This document shows positions 1 to 8,600 of a stretch of 23,194 bases of DNA, piece after piece. This DNA is from DSXH01 sp037446915. Lineage in GTDB: Bacteria > Bacteroidota > Ignavibacteria > Ignavibacteriales > Melioribacteraceae. Positions within the stretch are counted from its first letter, which is position 1, and the number at the start of each line of letters is the position of its first letter. A program made the translations under genes and the position numbers. The stretch is from the NCBI GenBank assembly GCA_037446915.1, contig JBBIHP010000040.1, forward strand, positions 1 through 23,194, given 5' to 3'. The notes beneath the pieces are model-generated. The model saw only the letters and a list, made by a program, of their open reading frames with translations. It did not search any database and was not told the DNA's origin.

Positions 1-463
1 GAGGATTCTGTTCAATATATTTTCTTATTTGGAACAATTCTTTTTCATTACGAATAATTCTGTCATAAAAAAATCTTTGCCACTTAAAATTCTTATAATC
101 ATTTAGATTTGCCCATTTTGTAACAGCAGATTTAAATGAACCAATTATATTGCCCAGCGTAAATCCTTGTAGGATTGAGGCATGCCTCAACCTAACTTTG
201 TTAATAATGATTATTGCGTGGATATGATTCGGCATGATAACATAATAATCAAGCTCAACATTTTTGTAATGAGCGGGAATATTTTTAAGACAATCCTCTG
301 CATAAATACCTAATTTGTTAAGAAAAAGTTTTTCATTTCTTATTTCACCAAAGTAATTAATGTGATGATGTGTACAAATTGTAACAAAATACCAGTGAGG
401 ATTTGAATAATCCCAGGATTTTAATTGGGGAGATTTGCGGTTATGTAGAATTTTATTTTTCAT
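1..463 (-). CDS. REP-associated tyrosine transposase (RAYT, IS200-like), 3' end cut by window edge
   Basis: This open frame starts at the ATG at 463 and reads 154 codons without a stop to the left edge, so the C-terminus is missing. RAYTs are single-domain HUH/Y1 nucleases that nick single-stranded REP hairpins. The metal-binding HUH motif is visible as MPNHIHA (H80, H82). The probable catalytic tyrosine is Y133 in WQRFFYDRIIRNEKEL, followed by the usual IRKYIEQNP ending. Residues 90-98 are encoded by a GGCATGCC palindrome of the same type as those just upstream of the gene, and they fall in the loop between the HUH motif and the GSFKSAVTKW helix. No frameshift or stop is seen, so the visible part looks intact. 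No partner IS200 orfB is visible. The family call is firm; whether the full protein is active cannot be judged. Confidence 0.9.
   Translation of the reverse strand, partial: MKNKILHNRKSPQLKSWDYSNPHWYFVTICTHHHINYFGEIRNEKLFLNKLGIYAEDCLKNIPAHYKNVELDYYVIMPNHIHAIIIINKVRLRHASILQGFTLGNIIGSFKSAVTKWANLNDYKNFKWQRFFYDRIIRNEKELFQIRKYIEQNP
168..197. repeat. REP-like palindrome inside the RAYT coding frame
   Basis: The core TTGAGGCATGCCTCAA at 175-190 is a perfect 16-bp palindrome. The outer arms TAGG (170-173) and CCTA (191-194) also pair if A174 is bulged. It shares the GGCATGCC centre with the palindromes at 475-496 and 553-574. On the minus strand it is translated as part of the transposase (about V90 to L98), without disturbing the frame. 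Confidence 0.75.
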
Positions 464-474
464 AATGATATGTA

Positions 475-496
475 GGGACGGGGCATGCCCCGTCCC
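475..496. repeat. REP-like 22-bp perfect palindrome upstream of the RAYT start
   Basis: Bases 475-496 form a perfect inverted repeat centred on GGCATGCC, with GGGACG and CGTCCC as the outer arms. It begins 12 bp upstream of the transposase ATG. It is flanked by TA on the left (473-474), like the other copies. It is the expected kind of substrate for the neighbouring RAYT, which is an inference from family biology. Confidence 0.8.
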
Positions 497-550
497 CAGA
501 TAAACGTAGTAATTATATTCTTACACCCATCACCAAATAAGATAGAGCCC

Positions 551-577
551 CGGGGTCAAGGCATGCCCTGACCCTAC
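551..577. repeat. REP-like palindrome, second intergenic copy
   Basis: The arms GGGTCAAGGC (553-562) and GCCCTGACCC (565-574) are complementary except for one A/C mismatch at 559/568. The centre is again GGCATGCC, followed by CCCTAC. A separate 8-bp CCCCGGGG palindrome (548-555) abuts its left arm. It lies between the RAYT and the end of the response-regulator gene. As a structured element next to a 3' end it could also affect transcript stability, but it has no U-tract. Confidence 0.75.
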
Positions 578-629
578 GCCCGACGAAGGTCTATTTATTT
601 AATTCACCCTAAAATAATTAGATATAAAT

Positions 630-1262
630 TCAATCCAGCAATTTGTTTTCTAACGCATACAATGCAATTTGAGTATTGCTGTTTAAACCCATCTTCTCGA
701 GTATTCTTGCACGATATGTATTTACCGTGTTAACACTCAATGATAATAGATCTGCGATTTCGCTTACAGGTTTACCCATAGCGATATGCCGCATAATCTC
801 AAATTCACGGTCGGAGAGTCTTTCGTGTGGAGCTTTTTCAGTATTCTTATCGAGTTCAAGAGCTAACAGCTCGGCGAGTTTAGGCGTAATATATTTTTTA
901 CCACCTTTAATTTTTCTAATTGCTTCAATTAGATTTGCTTTTGTATCCTCTTTTGAGATATAACCGTTTGCACCGGCTTGAATAGCGCGAATTCCATAAC
1001 GGGTTTCATCATAACCGCTGAAAATAAGTATTGGAACATTTGGGAAGAACTTTCGAATCTCTTTAATCGTATCAATTCCGCTTCTGCCGGGTAGCCCGAT
1101 ATCAAGAACAATCAAATCAAATTCAATTTCATTTATTTTTGCCAGCAGTTCTTCACCGCTTTGAACTTCGGCAACAACTTTCAAATCTGCTTCTTTTGAA
1201 ATTATCTGCGTCAATCCGGCGCGGAGTACCGCGTGGTCGTCGGCAATGATTATTTTAGTCAT
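630..1262 (-). CDS. NarL/FixJ-family two-component response regulator
   Basis: The product is a 211-residue transcription factor with an N-terminal receiver domain and a C-terminal LuxR-type helix-turn-helix. Acidic-pocket residues D8 and D9 and phospho-acceptor D54 (in LIVLDIGLPG) are present, as are the switch serine in LIFSGYDE and the conserved lysine in YISKED. The HTH (about residues 147-205) shows LSDREFEIMRHIAMGKPVSE and NTVNTYRARILEKMGL. I chose the ATG at 1262 because translation from there begins exactly at the receiver domain (MTKIIIADDH). A longer frame to 1319 adds residues unlike this family. No strong Shine-Dalgarno is seen. It is divergent from the histidine kinase at 1346, with 83 bp between the starts. 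Family assignment is secure; the partner kinase and target genes are unknown. Confidence 0.95.
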   Translation of the reverse strand: MTKIIIADDHAVLRAGLTQIISKEADLKVVAEVQSGEELLAKINEIEFDLIVLDIGLPGRSGIDTIKEIRKFFPNVPILIFSGYDETRYGIRAIQAGANGYISKEDTKANLIEAIRKIKGGKKYITPKLAELLALELDKNTEKAPHERLSDREFEIMRHIAMGKPVSEIADLLSLSVNTVNTYRARILEKMGLNSNTQIALYALENKLLD

Positions 1263-1345
1263 AAAAAATCGTATTTTATAAGTGTTGCTTCGCTGTAAAA
1301 TTAACAAAAAATAAACCAAACCACATTAAATATTAAATAATTTTT

Positions 1346-3268
1346 ATGAAGAATCTTATCAACAGAATTCCATGGCAAATTAAGCTGGTTTTGTTAATGC
1401 TGGTAATGGCGGTTATTCCGGCTCTGTTGATAAGCTATGGGGTTGTGGGTATTATAAGGGACGAATTGAAAAGCAACATAAACGGTCAGCTCATTTACTC
1501 CTCCAATTCAATCGCAAGTCATATCGATTCTAAACTGAAAAAGAATCTTGAAATACTTCAACTTTCCAAAAATATTGTCGAAAACCCGGAACTTGGATCG
1601 AAAGAAAAAGTCGCCCTTCTTGTTTCGAGTGTAGAAAAGATAGACAACCTTATTCTCCTGAACATATCAATAAAAGAAAACGATAAGATAGTAGAGGTAA
1701 TTAACTCACAAAAAGATTATATAATATTTGTGAACAGAGAAAAGAAACTGATACCACAGAGTATAAAGGATGAGGTTTTCAATAAGACAAAATTTGATGA
1801 AGTTGTAGACATAAAAATATTTCAGCCGTTTTATGAAAAAGAATTGAGGGAATGGCTGGTTGCAATAGTAATTAAGCTAAGCGATTCAAGATTTTCCGGC
1901 GGCTATCTTACTGCGCTATTCAGTTTGTCTGATGTAGTTACCGAAACTGAATCGAATATTTTAAATAAAATCGGGAATGTTTTTGTTAGTGATTCAACTG
2001 GAGCAAAATTTCTTTCGAGCCAGTTTTTGTTTGAAATCCCGGCCGAAATAATTGATGATGGAAAATCATTACTAAAAAGTAATAGTAGAGTTACTTTTGT
2101 AAATAATTATTCCGGTTCAGGCGGCGGATTTGTTTCGTGCTTTTCACGCACACAGGAAGTTGATTGGGTTGTAGTTGCAAGTATTAAGGAGGAAGCTGCT
2201 TATTCCGTTGTTAACGAAGCATATTTATTCTACGGACTTTTTGCTGCAACAAGTATAGTGTTGGCAATAATTATAGCGCTGTTGTTTTCCAAACATTTAA
2301 GTAAGCCGATAATTAGCATGGCCGGTGTTTCTAAAATGATTTCTCGCGGTAATTTTGATGCACGCGTTGAATATCAAGCCAAAGACTCGATCGGTGTTCT
2401 GAATGAGTCGCTGGGACAAATGGGCGCACAGCTTAAAAAGAATTTTTCTGAAATCGAGAGCCAGAAAAAACAACTTGAAGACTATAGCAAGAACCTTGAA
2501 CAAAAAGTTGAAGAACGTACAAATGAATTAAATGAATCTAACAAGGAATTGAAGAAAGCATATCATCGGGTTCTTGAACTGAATGAGGAGAAAAATGAGT
2601 TTCTTGGTATTGCGGCTCACGATTTAAAAAATCCATTAACAGCAGTAAGCGCATTTGCCGAGATAATTAAAACCGATAAAGATTTGCGGGATGAACAGCG
2701 AGAGGACTTTCTGGATGAAATAATGAAGGCGTCCCAGAGAATGTTCTCTATAGTTAAAAATCTGCTTGATGTAAATGCGATAGAACAGGGAAAGCTAAAC
2801 ACAAAACCGGAATTAATTTCCACTGAATTATTAATCACAGAAACAATATCTCAATTCCAGGAAGACATTTCCAGAAAAGAACTGACGGTAATTGATGATT
2901 CTAAAGAAGGACTTTTTCTGCTTGCGGATTATAACCTTGCTTCACAGGTAATACAGAATGTCTTTTCGAATGCCGTCAAGTTCTCGCCATCAAATAAAAA
3001 TATTTATATCTCTGCTTCGCGATCGAAAGAGAATAGATTTGTTGAGATAAGTATTAAGGATGAAGGTCCCGGCTTTACCGAGGAAGACAAAAAGAAACTA
3101 TTCCAGAAATTTGCAAGACTTTCTGCAAGACCAACCGGCGGTGAACACTCAACGGGACTCGGATTATCAATCGTAAAAAAACTTGTAGAGATGATGGGCG
3201 GTTCAATAAGATTAGAAGAAAGTGAAAAGAAGGGGGCTAATTTCATTATCACTTTTCCAGAATCATAA
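1346..3268 (+). CDS. Membrane sensor histidine kinase (periplasmic sensor, HAMP, HisKA, HATPase_c)
   Basis: This 640-residue inner-membrane kinase has TM1 at about residues 13-36, a periplasmic sensor region of roughly 250 residues (possibly Cache-like, not assigned), and TM2 at about 293-316. A HAMP linker, a charged coiled coil (about 370-410) and a HisKA dimerisation helix follow, with phospho-accepting H425 in AAHDLKNPLTAV. The ATPase domain shows an N-box (NVFSNAVKF, N538 and N542), a G1 box (DEGPGF) and a G2 box (GLGLSIVKKLVEMMGG), so it should be catalytically competent. It starts the plus-strand run that continues 14 bp downstream with the LysM/FecR protein. The divergent neighbour is a NarL-type regulator. 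Such regulators normally pair with HisKA_3 kinases, so partnership is plausible from position but not from kinase class. Confidence 0.95.
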   Translation: MKNLINRIPWQIKLVLLMLVMAVIPALLISYGVVGIIRDELKSNINGQLIYSSNSIASHIDSKLKKNLEILQLSKNIVENPELGSKEKVALLVSSVEKIDNLILLNISIKENDKIVEVINSQKDYIIFVNREKKLIPQSIKDEVFNKTKFDEVVDIKIFQPFYEKELREWLVAIVIKLSDSRFSGGYLTALFSLSDVVTETESNILNKIGNVFVSDSTGAKFLSSQFLFEIPAEIIDDGKSLLKSNSRVTFVNNYSGSGGGFVSCFSRTQEVDWVVVASIKEEAAYSVVNEAYLFYGLFAATSIVLAIIIALLFSKHLSKPIISMAGVSKMISRGNFDARVEYQAKDSIGVLNESLGQMGAQLKKNFSEIESQKKQLEDYSKNLEQKVEERTNELNESNKELKKAYHRVLELNEEKNEFLGIAAHDLKNPLTAVSAFAEIIKTDKDLRDEQREDFLDEIMKASQRMFSIVKNLLDVNAIEQGKLNTKPELISTELLITETISQFQEDISRKELTVIDDSKEGLFLLADYNLASQVIQNVFSNAVKFSPSNKNIYISASRSKENRFVEISIKDEGPGFTEEDKKKLFQKFARLSARPTGGEHSTGLGLSIVKKLVEMMGGSIRLEESEKKGANFIITFPES

Positions 3269-3282
3269 TTATTTCTGAACAA

Positions 3283-5583
3283 ATGAAAGTAAAGAAAACA
3301 TATTTACTTGTTATAATTTTATTTCTATCTCTAAGCACTGCTGCCCAGCAGAAAGATGTACTTTTCTTAAAAATTGATTCCGGTTTTGATATCCGTAAAG
3401 CGGCGGCAGAATATTTTGGAAATGCGGATTTGTGGCCATTCATATTAAAGTATAACAATCTTAAGCGTCTTGACGAAATTAAACCCGGAGCAACTCTTCT
3501 CATACCGCAAAAAAAGGTTAGCACACTATTAGCGTTGCATGAAAAAGCAAAGGAGTCTTTGCAGAAAGCAATTATGATAGGCGCTAGGGTTTTAACAATT
3601 GAAACCCTTTCCCGCGCAGAAGAAAATTATTCTAAAGCTTTACAGCAGAAAGAATTTCTTGAATATGATCAATCGATCCAGTCGGCACAACAATCAATAG
3701 AATTAGCTGAAGCTGCATATAAGCAGACAAAAGAAATAAGAGATAAAACAATAGATGCGATTGTATCGTATAAAAAGGGAACATTACAAAAGAGATTTAC
3801 CAACGCTCTATCATGGCAATCGGCGGAGTTATATGAGAATCTAAAAGAGAACGATATGGCAAGAACCCTTGCTCTATCTATAGCAAGAATTACATTTAAT
3901 GACCTGAGCCAGATTAAGCTGAACGAAAATTCAATGGCGGTTATTCAACGCTCGCGCATCGATCCATTAACAAACAAAACAACTTCGCAAGTAAAGCTGG
4001 AAAAAGGAGATGCTTATGCATCGCTCTTAAACAGTCCCAAGAAAAAATTTGATCTCGACATTCCGGGGGTTAAAACAGAAATTAATTCAAAATATTTCTG
4101 GGTTGAAAAAAATCCAGATGAAACAAAGCTTGCAAACTATAACGGCGAAATTAAGCTGGAAGCAAAGGACGTTGCCGTTACGGTTAAAAAAAATCAGGGC
4201 TCTGTAATTCCCAAAGGTGGAACCCCGACCGCACCATCCGAACTATTGCCACCTCCCGATTTAATTTTGCCCGGCGATCAAAATAAATATGACAATACAA
4301 CGGTCAACTTTACATGGAAGAAAATAGCACAAGCAGAAAGTTACTGGATTCAATTATCATACGATTCCGGATTCAATAATGTTTATCTATTACGTAAGGA
4401 TATTAAAAACGAGAAGACAGAAATTACAAACATTCCGCCCGGAACATATTATTGGCGTGTCTGTGCTGTAGATAAATTCGGTCTGCCCGGTAATTATTCC
4501 CCGGCAAATGGTTTCGTACTCTTTAATAATAATATCAAACCATATCTGGTTATTGATGAGCCGGGTAAAGATTTTTTCACCTCAAACAAGGTTGTTAAAA
4601 TCACCGGCAGAACGTTATCCACATGCAAAGTGTTAATTGGAAATTCTTTGGTTCTTCCGGATAAAGATGGAAAGTTTGAATCGGATTATAGCCTGATCGA
4701 GGGAAAAAATATAGTTGCCATCAAAGCGATCGATCCATCGGGCAATCAATCGGTTATTTATCAAAATATTTATTATGAATCCACGCCGGAAGTTGAACTT
4801 AGTTATGCCAATACCGGGGAGAGTTTTAATTCACCCCAAATTTTTACAAATAAAGAATTCCATATTATTGAATTGAGAACTCGCCCATATGCGCAAATTA
4901 AAATTGAAAACGAAATTAATTCTGAAAAGAATATTTATTATGCAGACTCAACCGGAAAATTTTTTCTGCCTCTCCGGGCATTTTCTAAAACCACGTTATT
5001 CAAGTTAACAATTATTTCAAAATCTGGATTCGAAAAGTCAATTGACTTCTCTCTTGTTCAAGATGCAGAAGCGCCGATTCTTAAGATTAATCCGTTCGCT
5101 AAAATGACTATTGATCCAAAGTTAAAACTAAGCGGAAAAGTAGAAGATGCAAAATCATTACTCGTCAACGGAAAGAATGTTGAAATAAAAAAAGATAATT
5201 ACTTCGAGACAGAAATAACAGCCGTGAATGGTAAAAATCAAATTGAATTTATTGCTTCAGATGAAGCCGGAAATATTATCAGAAAGATCGAATCAGTAAT
5301 TGTGGATAATCAACCCCCCAAGCTCGAATCCGCTAATGTTGTTAGAGATAAGGAGAAAAAGGGAATTGCAACTATTCTAATCCGCACTAACGATGAAACG
5401 GGTTTAACTAATTATGCTAATGTTGAGTACAATACACAGAACAGAATTGTTAACGACTATCTAACTTACAATAAAACAAATGGGGTTTACGAACTTGACG
5501 TTCCCGATACACCGGACTTAAAAATAATTTCCGTTATACTGAGCGATTATTTATCAAATGAAAAAAAATATTTGGTTAAGTAA
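3283..5583 (+). CDS. Exported LysM, FecR and fibronectin/Ig-like multidomain protein
   Basis: The 766-residue product has a signal peptide (residues 1-21, ending STAAQ). A LysM-like module follows (about 24-75; LWPFILKYNN and IKPGATLLIP), then a helical, glutamine/alanine-rich segment (about 76-165). A FecR-like beta domain spans about 190-310 (RITFNDLSQIKLNENSMAVI and QVKLEKGDAYASLL). A fibronectin-III-like domain (about 335-410; FTWKKIAQAESYWIQL and GTYYWRVCAVDKFGLPG) precedes three or four Ig-like beta domains to the C-terminus (GKNIVAIKAIDPSGNQS; GKNQIEFIASDEAGN). LysM modules bind peptidoglycan, and FecR domains act in periplasmic signalling or polymer binding in other families. The gene lies 14 bp after the kinase and 33 bp before the PKD protein, suggesting co-transcription. 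No sigma factor or TonB receptor is adjacent, so a classic FecR role is not supported. A cell-wall-associated surface or sensor scaffold is inferred. Confidence 0.8.
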   Translation: MKVKKTYLLVIILFLSLSTAAQQKDVLFLKIDSGFDIRKAAAEYFGNADLWPFILKYNNLKRLDEIKPGATLLIPQKKVSTLLALHEKAKESLQKAIMIGARVLTIETLSRAEENYSKALQQKEFLEYDQSIQSAQQSIELAEAAYKQTKEIRDKTIDAIVSYKKGTLQKRFTNALSWQSAELYENLKENDMARTLALSIARITFNDLSQIKLNENSMAVIQRSRIDPLTNKTTSQVKLEKGDAYASLLNSPKKKFDLDIPGVKTEINSKYFWVEKNPDETKLANYNGEIKLEAKDVAVTVKKNQGSVIPKGGTPTAPSELLPPPDLILPGDQNKYDNTTVNFTWKKIAQAESYWIQLSYDSGFNNVYLLRKDIKNEKTEITNIPPGTYYWRVCAVDKFGLPGNYSPANGFVLFNNNIKPYLVIDEPGKDFFTSNKVVKITGRTLSTCKVLIGNSLVLPDKDGKFESDYSLIEGKNIVAIKAIDPSGNQSVIYQNIYYESTPEVELSYANTGESFNSPQIFTNKEFHIIELRTRPYAQIKIENEINSEKNIYYADSTGKFFLPLRAFSKTTLFKLTIISKSGFEKSIDFSLVQDAEAPILKINPFAKMTIDPKLKLSGKVEDAKSLLVNGKNVEIKKDNYFETEITAVNGKNQIEFIASDEAGNIIRKIESVIVDNQPPKLESANVVRDKEKKGIATILIRTNDETGLTNYANVEYNTQNRIVNDYLTYNKTNGVYELDVPDTPDLKIISVILSDYLSNEKKYLVK

Positions 5584-5616
5584 CTGTTAAAACACCTTAT
5601 ATAAGCGGGTCTGAAA

Positions 5617-8600
5617 ATGAACAGGTTGATTTTATTCTTCATTATGATTTCAATTACGCTGAGCGCACAAACCGGAATCCGTTTTATAAATTACGGACCA
5701 CGTGCAAACCCGGATGAAGGAGACGATAATTATTCTCAGGTTATCAACATAAAAATTCCATCCGATTACAAGGGGAATGCATACCTAAGACTATACGATA
5801 TGAGCTGCGGGTCTGCATCCGATATTCCGCTTGGGTCATGGGATTCACGATACCGTTTCAGCATTTATAAAAATGAATTTAGTGAAGATAATGTAAGAAA
5901 AGAACCGGGGTTTAAGTCGGTTAATTATTCTAATGTAATAAGTCACTTCGAAATCGGTTATGATACAAGATATTTCAACAACTGGTACACGTTTGTTAAT
6001 CTATCCAGAGTTGTTAGTTCAAACTCAGTTTATTCATTGCTTATAGAGGGAGCGGGGGGGAATGATGGTAATGCTTTCGAAGTATTTATCAGTTCCGATT
6101 CGCTTACGAACACTCCGATAGATGGAGTTGAATTATTTTCCTACGAGCCAACAATTTCGCTTAGTAAATTTTCTAATAAAATTTCTTTTAAGGTCCGCGC
6201 AAAAAGCGATGATGAATTTATAACACTTCACACTTTCGATTTTGACGGAACCCGGACTTACTTTTCAAGTCTTCTTAAAAACGAAATTCCAAATATAGAG
6301 ACCAACATCCGCGGCTGGAACAATAACAAATATGATTTGACAATTTATGAGAGAGATAACTTCTGCTCGCTTGATATAGGTCCTCAGAATAATATTACCA
6401 ACGACGTAACATTTTATTTTACTTCTGCAGACAACACAAAATTTCCAATTTCTTTAATTATTCAGGAAAAAAAGCCGGCAGAAATTCCAGCGGCTTCTGT
6501 CAATATGATTTTTAAAGACTGCCGAACAGTTCAATTCGATGTGAAAAAAGAAACCTCCGGTGGCGAAAAATATATTAACCAGTGGACATTTAATGATGGT
6601 GAAAAATCCGATGAGAGTACTTTCTTAAAAGTATTTTCTAATCCAGGAAAATACACCGGCGAATTGTTTGTGTTAGATACACGTTCCGATGCTGTGACTC
6701 ATGCCAGACTTGAAAAATTCGAAATAACAATTAACGAAAAACCGGAAGCCGTATTTTCTAAAAATATTGTTGGCGCCCCTAACGAAAAAATTCTTTTTGA
6801 TGCCGGAAAATCCTTTGACAAAGACGGCAGAATAGTTAAATACGAATGGGATTTCGGTGACGGATCGTCTGCGGGCGGAGTATCAGTGTATCATGCTTAC
6901 TTATCACCCGGTAAGTATAGAGCCACATTAAAAGTAACGGATGATTATTCGCTTGCAAGCTGTAACTATTCGATAGATTCTACTACGATTATTATTAACT
7001 CGCCTCCTGTTCCGGTTACAATCACAAAACTATCGGGCTCTATAAACGAAGAGATTCTGTTCGATGCTTCTAAGAGCAAAGACACTGACGGTAGTATTGT
7101 AAAATATTTATGGGACTTTAAGAATTTTGGAATTGAAACCGGTCCGGTAATTAAAAAGAAATTTTCTGTTTCGGGTAAACATAAAGTTTTGCTTACTGTT
7201 CAGGATAACTCAACAGCATCTAATAACAGCAAATCAATTGAGATAGATCTGTTTATAAACGCTCCGCCCAAAGCAGTTGCCGGATCAAATAAAATACTCG
7301 CGCCTAAAGAAGAAGCTTTTTTTGATGGCTCTAAATCGATAGACAGTGACGGTTCAATAATAGAATATAAATGGAGATTCGGGGATGGTAAAACATCCAA
7401 CGCCATGAAAACCGCCCACTCCTATTCCGCGCCGGGGAAATATCCGGTTTACCTTACGGTTCGTGATGATTCCAGAACATCAACCGAGACAAATACAGAT
7501 TCGCTTATTGTAGTTGTAAATAAATCGCCCGTGGCAATTGCGGGCGAAGACAAATATCTTGTTGATGGAAACGCCGCATTTGATGCATCGAGTTCTTATG
7601 ATGAAGACGGAACGATTACAAAGTTCGAATGGGACTTCGGCGATGGTTCAAAATCCGAAGGAAAAATTACCCAACATGTTTATAAAATTCCCGGAACATA
7701 CCGCGTAATATTAAAAATAACTGATAATACAACCGTAAGTAATAGCAATTCATTCGACACGTTGAATGTTGTTATTAATAGAAGACCGATGGCAGATGCC
7801 GGTCCGGACATTGTTGTTGCGCCAGAACGTAAAATAAAATTTTCTTCAGCAAACTCAAAAGACCCCGATGGAAAAATTGTAAAACAAAAATGGTATGTTG
7901 ATAATAAGCCGGTTACCGAAGAAAATGAAATGGAATATGTTTTTAATGAACCGAAAACATATCTGGTTGGGCTTGAAGTTATTGATGATTTTAAGATACC
8001 GCAGAGCGACATTGATTATGCAATTGTGAAAGTTAACAAAGCTCCAATAGCAATTATAGATGCTCCTTTAACCGGAGTTCCAAATCAAAAAATAAAGTTA
8101 TCAGCAGAGCGTTCTTCTGATGGCGATGGAAAAACTCTCGATTACAGATGGATGATCGATAATCAACCCGAAAGAAAAGGGAAAGTAATCGAGCACACAT
8201 TTACAGAACCGGGTATTCATAGTGTTGTGCTGAGTGTCTTAGATGATGCTAACGTTTCTAATTCAATTGGAAGCGATACACTTTTTATTAAGATAAACAC
8301 TTCGCCGGTTATAGTTGTTCAGGATTTAATAACAACTTGCGAGAATGTTGTTGCTATCGACGCTTCGAGATCATACGATTCCGATGGAGACCCGTTAACA
8401 TACTATTGGCAGATTCCAAACACGAAAAGAGAAATTGGAAGCGCGGTTAGGATAATCAATTTTACAGAGAAGGGATTTCTGCCGGTGCTTTTATCTGTTG
8501 ATGATGGACTGGGACTATCAAATTCCGTATCACAAAAAACAATAATGGTAAAAATAAACAGACCGCCGGTTGCAAATGCCGGAGTTGATACGACGGTTTG

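Noticed and set aside
676..963. Open frame antisense to the response regulator
   Set aside because: Overlaps a well-supported receiver/HTH gene and shows no domain or plausible start context.
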